64,000 bases of DNA from BJGV01 sp965205785 (GCA_965205785.1 OZ242188.1:1-64000), one strand, 5' to 3'; shown: positions 8,256 through 16,494, counted from the first letter of the stretch. Notes: generated by a model from the sequence alone, not told the origin. Numbers and translations are program-made.

Positions 8256-10019
8256 ATGAACAAGAGAAAAATCCTAATTACTTCCGCATTACCCTATGCA
8301 AACGGTAGTATCCACCTGGGTCATCTGGTCGAATATATTCAGACTGATGTTTGGGTACGCTTCCAGAAAATGTGTTTACCTAAAAAAGATGGACATCAAA
8401 TTTATTTTGTGTGTGCAGATGATACACACGGAACACCCGTGATGCTCCGTGCCGAAAAAGAAGGTATTACTCCAGAAGAGCTGATCGACCAAGTGCATGG
8501 TGAACATCTAAGAGACTTTACAGATTTTCATATTGATTTTGATAATTATTACACTACACACTCTCAGGAAACACGGAAATACTCTGAAGAAATTTATACA
8601 AAGCTAAAGGCTGCCGATCCCAGCCTGATAACTACAAAAAATATTGAGCAATTCTATGATCCTGTCAAAAACATATTTCTGCCAGACCGCTTCATCAAAG
8701 GAGAATGCCCAAAATGTAACGCAAAAGATCAGTATGGTGATAACTGTGAAGTATGTGGCGCAGCATATACCCCTACGGATCTGATAAAACCATATTCAAC
8801 TGTGTCCAACGCAGCCCTGGTAATGAAAACTTCTGAACATTTCTTTTTTAGATTATCTGATAGTCGTTGCGTAAATTTTCTGAGACTTTGGACACAAGAA
8901 GACAATCATTTGCAATCTGAAGCCGCAAATAAAATGCAAGAATGGTTAGGAAAGTCAGGACAAAACAACCTGTCAGATTGGGATATTTCACGCGATGCAC
9001 CATATTTTGGATTTGAAATACCTGATGCGTCTGGTAAGTATTTTTATGTATGGCTGGATGCGCCAATCGGTTACATGGGGAGCTTCCAGAATTTATGTGA
9101 TGAATACGGCATTAGCTTTGATGAGTTCTGGAAGAAAGGTTCTACTACAGAGCTTTATCATTTTATTGGCAAAGATATTCTCTACTTTCATGCGTTATTT
9201 TGGCCAGCTATGCTAGAAAACTCTGGCTACCGTACACCTACCCAAATCTTTGCACACGGATTTCTCACTGTAAATGGTGAGAAAATGAGCAAATCAAGGG
9301 GTACATTTATTACAGCTGAGAACTATATAAAGCAGGGATTAAACCCCGAATGGCTCCGCTACTACTATGCAGCAAAGTTGAATGGAACAATGGAAGACAT
9401 TGATCTGAATCTAGATGATTTCATAGCCCGAGTAAATAGTGATTTAATTGGAAAATATATCAATATTGCTAGCCGTGCTGCGGGTTTCTTAGTCAACTAT
9501 TTTGATAGCCAGCTTGCAGACATAACCTCTCAGGATTATGGAAAGAATAAGGGATTAGAGCAACTTAAGGCTGGCAAATATGGATTGGCTTATGAATTAC
9601 TGGATAAGTCAAAACTTATCCAAAAACATATGGAAAATCGTCGCTACAATCAAGCAGTTTCCGTGATTATGACGCTTACCAATAAAGTAAATGAGTATTG
9701 GGATCAGCAAAAACCTTGGGATATAGCAAAGCAAATAAAGAATTCTTCAGCAGAACTTGCCAAGGATCACCCAACAAAAGTTACTTTACATTTAGTATCA
9801 AGTATTACAATTGAATGTTTTAGAATCCTTACTATCTTTCTTAAACCAATTTTACCGAAGCTAGCTGAAAAAGCTGAATCATTTTTGAATGTAGAACCGT
9901 TACAATGGATGGACTTACAAGAAAATTTGAAGCCTGGACATCAGATCAAGGAATATGAGCACTTAATGGCCCGTATCGACCGAAAAAAGATTGATGCCTT
10001 GATTGATATTAGTAAATAA
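8256..10019 (+). CDS. metG: Methionyl-tRNA synthetase, lacking the C-terminal tRNA-binding domain
   Basis: Charges tRNA-Met. The Rossmann fold has the HIGH-type motif HLGH (20-23), a zinc knuckle with C151/C154/C164/C167, and KMSKS (343-347). The anticodon-binding helical domain follows. The protein stops at 587 residues with RIDRKKIDALIDISK, exactly where E. coli MetG enters the linker to its C-terminal EMAPII-like OB domain. That domain is absent, and the next gene begins 14 bp later, so this is not a frameshift. ATG 8256 is preferred over an in-frame TTG at 8232, though neither has a clear Shine-Dalgarno. Confidence 0.95.
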   Translation: MNKRKILITSALPYANGSIHLGHLVEYIQTDVWVRFQKMCLPKKDGHQIYFVCADDTHGTPVMLRAEKEGITPEELIDQVHGEHLRDFTDFHIDFDNYYTTHSQETRKYSEEIYTKLKAADPSLITTKNIEQFYDPVKNIFLPDRFIKGECPKCNAKDQYGDNCEVCGAAYTPTDLIKPYSTVSNAALVMKTSEHFFFRLSDSRCVNFLRLWTQEDNHLQSEAANKMQEWLGKSGQNNLSDWDISRDAPYFGFEIPDASGKYFYVWLDAPIGYMGSFQNLCDEYGISFDEFWKKGSTTELYHFIGKDILYFHALFWPAMLENSGYRTPTQIFAHGFLTVNGEKMSKSRGTFITAENYIKQGLNPEWLRYYYAAKLNGTMEDIDLNLDDFIARVNSDLIGKYINIASRAAGFLVNYFDSQLADITSQDYGKNKGLEQLKAGKYGLAYELLDKSKLIQKHMENRRYNQAVSVIMTLTNKVNEYWDQQKPWDIAKQIKNSSAELAKDHPTKVTLHLVSSITIECFRILTIFLKPILPKLAEKAESFLNVEPLQWMDLQENLKPGHQIKEYEHLMARIDRKKIDALIDISK

Positions 10020-10033
10020 ATCTACAGATACCA

Positions 10034-11092
10034 GTGAATTTCTCTCCTGCAACTAAATCATATCTCCTCGATGATCTTTTATCCAAGGTATCAAGATCAT
10101 TTTATTTAACTCTTTCCATATTACCCGTATCAGTACGCGCCCAAGTTGGACTTGCCTATCTCTTTGCCCGTGCAGCCGACACTATTACAGATACCGACTT
10201 AATCGAACAGTCTGAACGACTCATTCATCTGAAAAATTTTCAGAAACTTTTTACTCTGGAAACTATAGACTGGAAAATAGTTCAATCTATCCAACTCGCC
10301 CTAGTCTCACATCAAGCATTGCCAGCTGAGCGAATTCTTCTTGAGAAATTAGATAATTGCTTTCAGTTATATCTTGAATGTGAACATGCAGATCAAGCCC
10401 GTATCAGAGACCTCATGACAACTCTCACCAAAGGTATGGAAATGGATCTTACAATATTTCAAGGCGGTACGATTGAAAATCCAGTTGCACTCGAAACACA
10501 AGAAGATCTTAATAGTTATATCTACTATGTTGCTGGATGTGTAGGAGAGTACTGGACGAACCTCATGTGCGCACACTTAACTTCATTGAATCATTGGGAT
10601 GTAAAACATATGAGTAGTATCGGTATAAACTTTGGGAAGGGGCTTCAACTAACTAATATCGTTAAAGATGTAGCCAAAGACTTAAGACGAGGTCGATGCT
10701 ATATACCGGAACCATTATTGAGCTCTGCGGGACTTACATCGAATGATATTTTGCAACCTGAATCCTGGCCTTCTTTCCAGCCCATATTAGATAAGCTTAT
10801 TCAGCAAGCCGTGGAATACCTAGATCAAGGTTGGGAGTATACGTTAGCTATTCCTCGATCTGAAATAAGGCTTCGTCTTGCCTGTATGTGGCCAATTTTG
10901 CTTGGTGGTGAAACACTAAAATTGGTGCAAAACTCCCCCAACTTACTACGCCCAGACTACCAAGTAAAAATTACACGAGGTTGTGTATATAAAATAATTG
11001 GCCTGACAACCGTTACTGGCGGATCAGGATCTATAGGAACAATTTATTGGAAAAAACTCTATAGTCAGTTAACAAAAACATACGCAGCTTGA
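10034..11092 (+). CDS. Squalene/phytoene synthase family protein (probable squalene synthase)
   Basis: Head-to-head condensation of isoprenyl diphosphates, most likely two farnesyl-PP to squalene for hopanoids. The two metal-binding aspartate motifs are D49-TIT-D53 and D212-VAK-D216, in LTNIVKDVAKDLRRGRCYIP. SRSFYLTLSILP (20-31) and YYVAGCVGEYW (164-174) are family signatures. The 352-residue length and the QLTNIVKDV form favour the squalene-synthase branch over HpnC/HpnD or CrtB. The start is GTG 10034, 14 bp after metG, so it is probably co-transcribed. No cyclase or hpn gene lies in the window, so the product is inferred. Confidence 0.8.
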   Translation: MNFSPATKSYLLDDLLSKVSRSFYLTLSILPVSVRAQVGLAYLFARAADTITDTDLIEQSERLIHLKNFQKLFTLETIDWKIVQSIQLALVSHQALPAERILLEKLDNCFQLYLECEHADQARIRDLMTTLTKGMEMDLTIFQGGTIENPVALETQEDLNSYIYYVAGCVGEYWTNLMCAHLTSLNHWDVKHMSSIGINFGKGLQLTNIVKDVAKDLRRGRCYIPEPLLSSAGLTSNDILQPESWPSFQPILDKLIQQAVEYLDQGWEYTLAIPRSEIRLRLACMWPILLGGETLKLVQNSPNLLRPDYQVKITRGCVYKIIGLTTVTGGSGSIGTIYWKKLYSQLTKTYAA

Positions 11093-11201
11093 CCTGATAT
11101 AGCTGAATACTGGCAGCCAATTATTTTACTAACGAAACTATTGTTTCTAAATTACTATTTAGCTAACTACCTATAATAAAGTTTTATATAAGGAGGACTC
11201 T

Positions 11202-11582
11202 ATGTCGCGTCAATTAATAAGCTCCGGCTCAACTTTTGAACAAGAAATTGGTTATTCACGTGCTGTAGCAAATGGAGATTGGGTTTTTGTATCGGGTACA
11301 ACAGGATTTGATTATAGTAAGATGATCATTTCAGATGACCTAGTAGAGCAAACCGAACAATGCCTTAAAAACATTCAGGAAGCTCTAATCAAGGCAGGCT
11401 CAAGTATGAAAGATGTTGTTCGGGTAACTTACGTACTTCCTAATGCTGCAGATTTTCCAAATTGCTGGCCAACTCTACGTAAATATTTTGGTGAAATTAG
11501 GCCTGCAGCAATGATGATATCTGCCGGCTTGTCTGATCCTCGTATGAGAATTGAGATTGAGGTAACTGCCTACCATAAATAA
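11202..11582 (+). CDS. RidA family protein (YjgF/YER057c/UK114)
   Basis: Small trimeric protein; family members hydrolyse reactive enamine/imine intermediates released by PLP enzymes. 126 residues, normal for the family, with WVFVSGTTGFD near the N-terminus and RPAAMMISAGLSDPRMRIEIEVTAY at the C-terminus. The catalytic-arginine region reads RPAA instead of the classic ARP(A/T)R(T/S), so it may belong to a divergent Rid subgroup. Strong Shine-Dalgarno AAGGAGG. It lies 109 bp after the squalene-synthase-like gene; a TATAAT is present in that gap without a convincing -35. Confidence 0.86.
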   Translation: MSRQLISSGSTFEQEIGYSRAVANGDWVFVSGTTGFDYSKMIISDDLVEQTEQCLKNIQEALIKAGSSMKDVVRVTYVLPNAADFPNCWPTLRKYFGEIRPAAMMISAGLSDPRMRIEIEVTAYHK

Positions 11583-11664
11583 CTGAGAATTAGTTTTAAC
11601 CAAATAATACTATGTAACTGAACCTTTTTGTCCCTTAAAAGAAGACAGAACAACCTCTTATTAT

Positions 11665-11694
11665 TTGACGGACGTGGAATCCCACGTTTATGAT
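11665..11694 (+). promoter_or_regulatory. uspA promoter with a palindrome centred in the spacer
   Basis: TTGACG (11665-11670), 18-bp spacer, TATGAT (11689-11694). The spacer holds the perfect inverted repeat ACGTGG-AATC-CCACGT (11672-11687), whose centre coincides with the spacer centre. The predicted start near 11701 leaves a 30-nt leader with AAGGAGAA before the uspA ATG at 11732. This geometry resembles promoters remodelled by MerR-family activators, although those usually have 19-20 bp spacers. Confidence 0.6.
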
Positions 11695-11731
11695 TACTGG
11701 TAGAATAATAAACCTACTAAGGAGAACTTTA

Positions 11732-12190
11732 ATGGAACCACTGATCCGAAAGATCATTTTAGCGACGGATTTTTCAGAGGCCTCAGAAGATGCTTGTTAT
11801 CATGCGGCATTACTAGCGCAAACTTATAATGCAGAATTGAAAGCTTTACACGTATTTAATCCAAGATCACTTGGTACCATGTATAAAAAAGCAAAAATAG
11901 AGGAACAGGAAGATGAAGATCTTGTACAAACCCGTGAACGCGGGAAAAAAATGCTTGATCAACTGGCAGAGTCTTTCCATGTAAAAGCTGAGACTATCTT
12001 TGCTGAAGGCCATGCCGGTCCTGAAATAATCCGGATTGCTACCGAAGAAAATGCTGATTTGCTTGTTGTTGGTACACACGGCTATACAGGATGGAACCGG
12101 CTTGCTTTGGGAAGCGTTGCTGAATATCTTGTCAGACATTCTCCTTGCGCAGTCCTTACTATCAAACCAACTGGGCGTGAGGAAACATAG
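11732..12190 (+). CDS. Universal stress protein UspA family
   Basis: Single-domain Usp of 152 residues. The N-terminus KIILATDFSE and the C-terminal GTHGYTGWNRLALGS follow the ATP-binding consensus G-2x-G-9x-G-(S/T), so this is the nucleotide-binding (UspFG/MJ0577-like) type. ATG 11732 is chosen because AAGGAGAA precedes it; an upstream in-frame ATG at 11690 falls inside the predicted promoter. Client and signal are unknown. Confidence 0.93.
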   Translation: MEPLIRKIILATDFSEASEDACYHAALLAQTYNAELKALHVFNPRSLGTMYKKAKIEEQEDEDLVQTRERGKKMLDQLAESFHVKAETIFAEGHAGPEIIRIATEENADLLVVGTHGYTGWNRLALGSVAEYLVRHSPCAVLTIKPTGREET

Positions 12191-12302
12191 ATAAAGATTT
12201 AGACTTGGTGTCAAGAACCTATTGTAAAAACCAGATAATAATTTAAATAAGCATATCTCCTATGAAGTAGGAAAATAACAATTAATTTATCTATCTTATA
12301 CT

Positions 12303-13040
12303 CTAATCACAGTTCTTATAATTACGAGCCCTACAATTATTCGCCTTTCTTTTTGCTTTGGTAATATGCGAAGGTGACATCCCTTCAGCAGCTTCAGCAA
12401 GTCCTTGTTGCGCCATACCAATACCTTTACCCGACGCTAACTCTAGCCACATATATGCGCGAATAAGATTTCTCGAAACTCCAAATCCCCTTAAATACAT
12501 TAGACCAAGGTGCGCCTGCGCACCCGAACTCCCCCTCTCAGCCGCTAGACGATACCACTTTATAGCCTCACGATAATCCCTACGTATGCCCTGACCATAA
12601 CCTCGTTCATAAATCATGCCAAGATTAAGTAGTGCGTTAATGTGTTCCTGTGCAGCTGCCAAGCGATGCCATTTAACCGCTTCCTGAAGATCCCGTGCTA
12701 AACCATGCTGACCATTTCCATATATCAGTCCCAGAGTGTACTGCGCATCTCTGTGACCCTTTTCTGCAGCCAAACGATACCATTTCTCAGCCTTCTGATA
12801 ATCGGCGATTACTCCTTCTCCATACGTATACATTGAACCAAGAGCATATCTTGCATCTGCATCTCCATTTACCGCTGAAAGTCGATACAATTTTGCTGCT
12901 TTACTATAGTTACCCGCGCGGTGAGCAAGCTGCGCCTCCGCAAAAGAATCTGCATTTACAATTCCAGTCAATCCATATAAAAATAGATAGCATGCTAATA
13001 AATATTTAAGAAATCCAAATATTGGCCCTGTTACTTTCAT
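12303..13040 (-). CDS. Exported Sel1-repeat (SLR) protein
   Basis: 245 residues with an N-terminal signal sequence (hydrophobic core about residues 8-27), then five Sel1-like helical repeats of about 36 residues with the pattern A-x3-YRLAAE-G-xAQ-LG-MY-G-GV, and a short basic tail (KAKRKANNCRARNYKNCD). Such repeats form a TPR-like superhelix for protein-protein contacts in the periplasm or at the outer membrane. It is divergent from amoC across 349 bp of very AT-rich DNA. No specific function can be inferred. Confidence 0.88.
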   Translation of the reverse strand: MKVTGPIFGFLKYLLACYLFLYGLTGIVNADSFAEAQLAHRAGNYSKAAKLYRLSAVNGDADARYALGSMYTYGEGVIADYQKAEKWYRLAAEKGHRDAQYTLGLIYGNGQHGLARDLQEAVKWHRLAAAQEHINALLNLGMIYERGYGQGIRRDYREAIKWYRLAAERGSSGAQAHLGLMYLRGFGVSRNLIRAYMWLELASGKGIGMAQQGLAEAAEGMSPSHITKAKRKANNCRARNYKNCD

Positions 13041-13389
13041 TGTAATTTCTCTACACTAAATATGTATCTGCTAAGTTGGTGATCAGATATAAATACACTT
13101 TTCTCATAAATACCCCAACCTTTTTATATAAAAAATTTGTACGATACTTTTATCTATTATTTAAAGAAATCATATATGTTCAATATTTAGTCAAAATATT
13201 TTATCACTATATCAATAAGATAATTGTTACTTATAATGTAATTTATTACTATAATTTTCTATGAAAATATCCAGCTAAACAGTTAAATAATATGTTTCAT
13301 TTAATTGAACCTTTTTGATTTGCCTGGCCTCCAAGCAGTATAGGCTCAATTATTCTATTACCGTATTTAAGTGCTAGGAGGGATTAAAA
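13041..13389. other. AT-rich divergent intergenic region between Sel1 gene and amoC
   Basis: 349 bp without a credible gene. The segment 13076-13300 is extremely AT-rich, with long A/T runs and no GC-rich structure; a short ORF inside it has the composition of random AT DNA. The amoC-proximal 85 bp carry a sigma-E-like promoter and the Shine-Dalgarno AGGAGG, 8 nt before the ATG. Confidence 0.7.
13307..13334 (+). promoter_or_regulatory. Sigma-E-like promoter upstream of amoC
   Basis: GAACCTT (13307-13313), 16 bp, TCCAA (13330-13334). This resembles the extracytoplasmic sigma-E consensus (GGAACTT, about 16 bp, TCNAA), with the first -35 base T instead of G. The orphan amoC3 of Nitrosomonas europaea has been linked to the sigma-E stress response, which supports the reading. 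A sigma-70 alternative, TTGATT-18-TATAGG, overlaps it (13317-13346). Confidence 0.5.
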
Positions 13390-14199
13390 ATGGCAACTAC
13401 ATACGAAACAACTGGAACAGTAACTACAGAGTCTCGTAACTGGGACATGTCACAGTGGTATGACTCAAAGTACTATAAATTTGGCATGGCACTCATGCTG
13501 GCAGTGGCAATATTCTGGATTTGGTATCAGCGTACCTTTGCCTACTCACATGGAATGGACTCAATGGAACCAGAATTCGAGAAAGTCTGGATGGGTCTGT
13601 GGCGTGTACACATGGTTGTATGGCCAACATTTGCATTAGTGACCTGGGGCTGGCTCTGGAAAACACGGGATACTAAAGAACAACTGGATAACCTGGATCC
13701 GAAGCTGGAAATCAAGCGTTATTTCTACTGGATGATGTGGCTGGGCGTTTACCTCTTTGGTGTGTACTGGGGTGGCAGCTTCTTCACCGAGCAAGATGCT
13801 TCATGGCACCAGGTGATCATACGCGACACTAGTTTTACTCCTAGTCATGTCGTCGTATTCTATGGTTCCTTCCCAATGTACATTGTCTGCGGGATTGCCA
13901 GTTATCTGTATGCTATGACCCGTTTGCCGCAATACAGCAGAGGCACATCGTTTCCTTTGGTATTTGCGATTGCCGGTCCGCTGATGATTCTGCCAAACGT
14001 TGGTCTTAACGAATGGGGACATGCCTTCTGGTTCATGGAAGAACTCTTCAGTGCTCCATTGCATTGGGGATTCGTGATTCTGGGTTGGTCTGGCCTGTTT
14101 GCTGGCGGAGTTGCAGCACAAATCATCACGCGCTACTCCAATCTGACAGATGTGATCTGGAATAACCAAAGCAAGGTCATTCTAAACAACCGGCTCTAA
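13390..14199 (+). CDS. amoC: Ammonia monooxygenase subunit C, stand-alone copy
   Basis: Membrane subunit of the copper ammonia monooxygenase, which oxidises ammonia to hydroxylamine. 269 residues and about six membrane spans. The copper-site pattern known from PmoC is intact: D136-x3-H140-x12-H153, plus N207-x3-H211 in GLNEWGHAFW. amoA and amoB are not adjacent, so this is an orphan copy like amoC3 of N. europaea, thought to act as a stress or recovery subunit. Very strong Shine-Dalgarno AGGAGG. Codon use looks more GC-rich than the neighbours, consistent with high expression or a tie to operon copies. A GC-rich hairpin follows 19 bp after the stop. Confidence 0.97.
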   Translation: MATTYETTGTVTTESRNWDMSQWYDSKYYKFGMALMLAVAIFWIWYQRTFAYSHGMDSMEPEFEKVWMGLWRVHMVVWPTFALVTWGWLWKTRDTKEQLDNLDPKLEIKRYFYWMMWLGVYLFGVYWGGSFFTEQDASWHQVIIRDTSFTPSHVVVFYGSFPMYIVCGIASYLYAMTRLPQYSRGTSFPLVFAIAGPLMILPNVGLNEWGHAFWFMEELFSAPLHWGFVILGWSGLFAGGVAAQIITRYSNLTDVIWNNQSKVILNNRL

Positions 14200-14218
14200 T
14201 TTTAGAGCGCTAGCTTAC

Positions 14219-14253
14219 CCCACCCGCTCTTTGAGAAACAAAGTGCGGGTGGG
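14219..14253 (+). terminator. Intrinsic terminator-like hairpin after amoC
   Basis: Stem CCCACCCGC (14219-14227) pairs with GCGGGTGGG (14245-14253), with an inner CTTTG/CAAAG stem and an AGAAA loop. It is followed by ATATTTAATTTTA, a weak interrupted T-tract. It probably terminates amoC mRNA or stabilises its 3' end, and separates amoC from the next gene by partial read-through. Confidence 0.75.
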
Positions 14254-14292
14254 ATATTTAATTTTATAAGAATAAATTAACCAAAAAAGGCT

Positions 14293-14886
14293 ATGGTAAT
14301 GCCATATAAACCACAAATACATATAAATGCTACGATGATATTTATCCTTATTATAGGGCTTTATGCCGGTATGGTAGATGCACATGGAACTGTATCTTTG
14401 GAGCAGGATAGTTGCGTGCGTGGGACGCAGGGAAGCAAAGTGCATCTAAGTACTTATCAGCCTCAAAACGAACCTACTGCACATTATTGCACTGAAATTC
14501 CTACTGAAGGAGAAACATTTTTCGTAGTGGATCTTATTGACCAGGCTTTACGCAACATGCCGGTTACAATGCGGATTGTAAAGGGTACCAGCGAAACAAA
14601 AGATGAAACTGTATCACTCCTACGTGCAGACTATCATCCTGATGGGGTAATCGGAGGAAGAACGAATCTGGATCAGGGGAACTATACGGTGTTCATTACC
14701 GGTGAGAGTGCCCCCCCTGTACATTATCAATACCCGTTACGAGTACAGCAAATTAATTATGCAAAACTTGCCCGTTCTGCAATTGGTCCATTGATTGCAT
14801 CATTATTACTTATGTTACTTGGATATAAACTTGTCAGATTGAAACGAGTGCAAGACTGGCTAACTTCCCGTCAAAATAGACCATAA
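14293..14886 (+). CDS. Membrane-anchored periplasmic protein, AmoD/PmoD-like by architecture
   Basis: 197 residues: signal sequence (about 12-30), a periplasmic domain, then one C-terminal membrane span (about 163-180) and a basic tail. Predicted cleavage VDA|HG would leave His31 at the mature N-terminus. The domain has cysteines C41 and C66 and histidines H31, H51, H64, H115 and H144, with motifs VHLSTYQP, HYCTEIP and LRNMPVTMRI. This layout, and its place beside amoC, suit the copper-linked AmoD/PmoD proteins found with ammonia and methane monooxygenase genes. That assignment is from memory of the family, not alignment. It starts 93 bp after amoC, with AGG near ATG 14293; an internal ATG at 14335 is possible. 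Confidence 0.6.
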   Translation: MVMPYKPQIHINATMIFILIIGLYAGMVDAHGTVSLEQDSCVRGTQGSKVHLSTYQPQNEPTAHYCTEIPTEGETFFVVDLIDQALRNMPVTMRIVKGTSETKDETVSLLRADYHPDGVIGGRTNLDQGNYTVFITGESAPPVHYQYPLRVQQINYAKLARSAIGPLIASLLLMLLGYKLVRLKRVQDWLTSRQNRP

Positions 14887-14892
14887 ATAATT

Positions 14893-15558
14893 TTAATCTA
14901 GTTGAGCTAGATCTAGGAATGTTGAAAAGTTCTTCGTAGCAACGTTCCGCTCAAATGGTAATACTCCCAGTAATGGGCAATTTAATTTCCGTTCTAAAGT
15001 AAGTAGGTTCTCATCAAATGAATCCATTTGTGGTTCAATCTGATTAGCTACCCAACCTGCAAGCTGTAGTCCAACAGCCTGTATAGTTTTTGCTGTTAGT
15101 AATGCATGATTAAGGCAACCAAGCCGCATCCCTACCACTAAAATTACTGGACAATCAAGGGCATAAGCCATATCAGCAACATCATTATGATCGTTAAGCG
15201 GAACCATTATTCCTCCCACCCCTTCAACAACAACTACATCTGCAATTTTCTGTAAATTAAAACAAGCTTGGCGAATGACCCCGATATCTATCTCGATACC
15301 TGCCTGTTTCGCTGCTAGATGGGGCGCAATTGGTGGAATGAATGCATATGGGTTAACCCACTTAGAAGGGGCAGTTACAGAGCTTGCTGTAACAATTGCT
15401 TTAACATCTTCCCATTCCCCATCAATGCAGCCAGTTACAACTGGCTTCATACCTATTACTGTTTTTCCACGTGTAGAAAAAGCACGTAATAATGCGCAAC
15501 TTACTAAAGTTTTCCCGATACCAGTATCTGTACCAGTAATAAAATAACTTTGAGCCAT
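14893..15558 (-). CDS. bioD: Dethiobiotin synthetase
   Basis: ATP- and CO2-dependent ring closure of 7,8-diaminopelargonate to dethiobiotin. 221 residues. P-loop GTDTGIGKT (9-17), the MKPVVTGC substrate motif (37-44) and VVEGVGGIMVPL (112-123) are all typical. Last gene of the biotin operon, 42 bp after bioC, and convergent with the AmoD-like gene, whose stop is only 6 bp away. Confidence 0.96.
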   Translation of the reverse strand: MAQSYFITGTDTGIGKTLVSCALLRAFSTRGKTVIGMKPVVTGCIDGEWEDVKAIVTASSVTAPSKWVNPYAFIPPIAPHLAAKQAGIEIDIGVIRQACFNLQKIADVVVVEGVGGIMVPLNDHNDVADMAYALDCPVILVVGMRLGCLNHALLTAKTIQAVGLQLAGWVANQIEPQMDSFDENLLTLERKLNCPLLGVLPFERNVATKNFSTFLDLAQLD

Positions 15559-15600
15559 AAAAAATTATTTAATTAGTTGCTATCTTATCTTTCTCTTAAA

Positions 15601-16494
15601 TTAATTACGAGCCAATCTTGCTTTAGGATCAAACTGTATTATTTCTCTGCCATCATTACTTTTTCTAGATTCTAATTTCCATGCATGGCCATAAACCACC
15701 TCAAAAGTAACCGGTAACTTCCCATCTTTTCGGAAAGTCTCATAGTTATCTAATACCTTTTTCCACCCAAGCTTTCCAGTTAACCCCCGCTTCCTTCCCT
15801 GTATAACATTATGTGCACCCATAGCTTTGAGGTCCCGCATCACACTCACTACATCATCATATGTGAGCGTTATATATTCCATATCCATCACCGGCATAGA
15901 AAATCTGTTATAAACTAAGAGATCACCAATATCATGCATATCAACAAAATGGTTAACATGGCTATTATCGTCCATACCTAAGAATGCCTGACGCAATTCA
16001 TGCAGAGTATCTGGGCCAAAAGTACTAAACATAAATAAACCTTCAGGCTTTAAAACGCGGTGTACTTCCGCAAATGTCTGACCTATATCATTGCACCATT
16101 GCAATGTTAAGTTAGACCAAACCATACCAATTGAAGAATCCTGGAATGGTAGCTGCTCAATATCGCCACATACATAATTTAAAATATTTTTCCGGGAAAG
16201 TATTTGCTTCCACCAAGAAGAAGAAGTCGGACGAGCCTGGTGAAGCATTGCAAGAGCAAGATCAAGAGACATAATTCCGGCATCTGGATAACGGTTTTCT
16301 AGCTTACGACACCCATAACCAGTACCACTTCCAGCGTCCAGAATCGTACTAGGAAGACATTTAATATAGTCGAGTCTTGAGAACATACGATCACATATTT
16401 CCCGTTGTAACATAGCCACATTGTCATATCCAACAGCAGCACGCTCAAAAGAATTTCTTAATTGTCGCTTGTTTAAAATATGATCATTATTCAT
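15601..16494 (-). CDS. bioC: Malonyl-ACP O-methyltransferase BioC
   Basis: SAM-dependent methyltransferase that methylates malonyl-ACP so that fatty-acid enzymes can build the pimeloyl chain of biotin. 297 residues. SAM-binding motif LDAGSGTGYG (52-61), with the acidic and later motifs SLDLALAML and VWSNLTLQWCND, the latter characteristic of BioC. It overlaps bioH by 4 bp, so the methylating and demethylating enzymes are translationally coupled. Confidence 0.93.
   Translation of the reverse strand: MNNDHILNKRQLRNSFERAAVGYDNVAMLQREICDRMFSRLDYIKCLPSTILDAGSGTGYGCRKLENRYPDAGIMSLDLALAMLHQARPTSSSWWKQILSRKNILNYVCGDIEQLPFQDSSIGMVWSNLTLQWCNDIGQTFAEVHRVLKPEGLFMFSTFGPDTLHELRQAFLGMDDNSHVNHFVDMHDIGDLLVYNRFSMPVMDMEYITLTYDDVVSVMRDLKAMGAHNVIQGRKRGLTGKLGWKKVLDNYETFRKDGKLPVTFEVVYGHAWKLESRKSNDGREIIQFDPKARLARN

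Noticed and set aside
12258..12272. Hairpin TCCTA-TGAAG-TAGGA as terminator between uspA and the Sel1 gene
   Set aside because: Five weak base pairs and no T-run in either direction.
13076..13264. 62-codon plus-strand ORF upstream of amoC
   Set aside because: Almost only Ile, Tyr, Phe and Leu codons, as expected from random AT-rich DNA; no ribosome-binding site.
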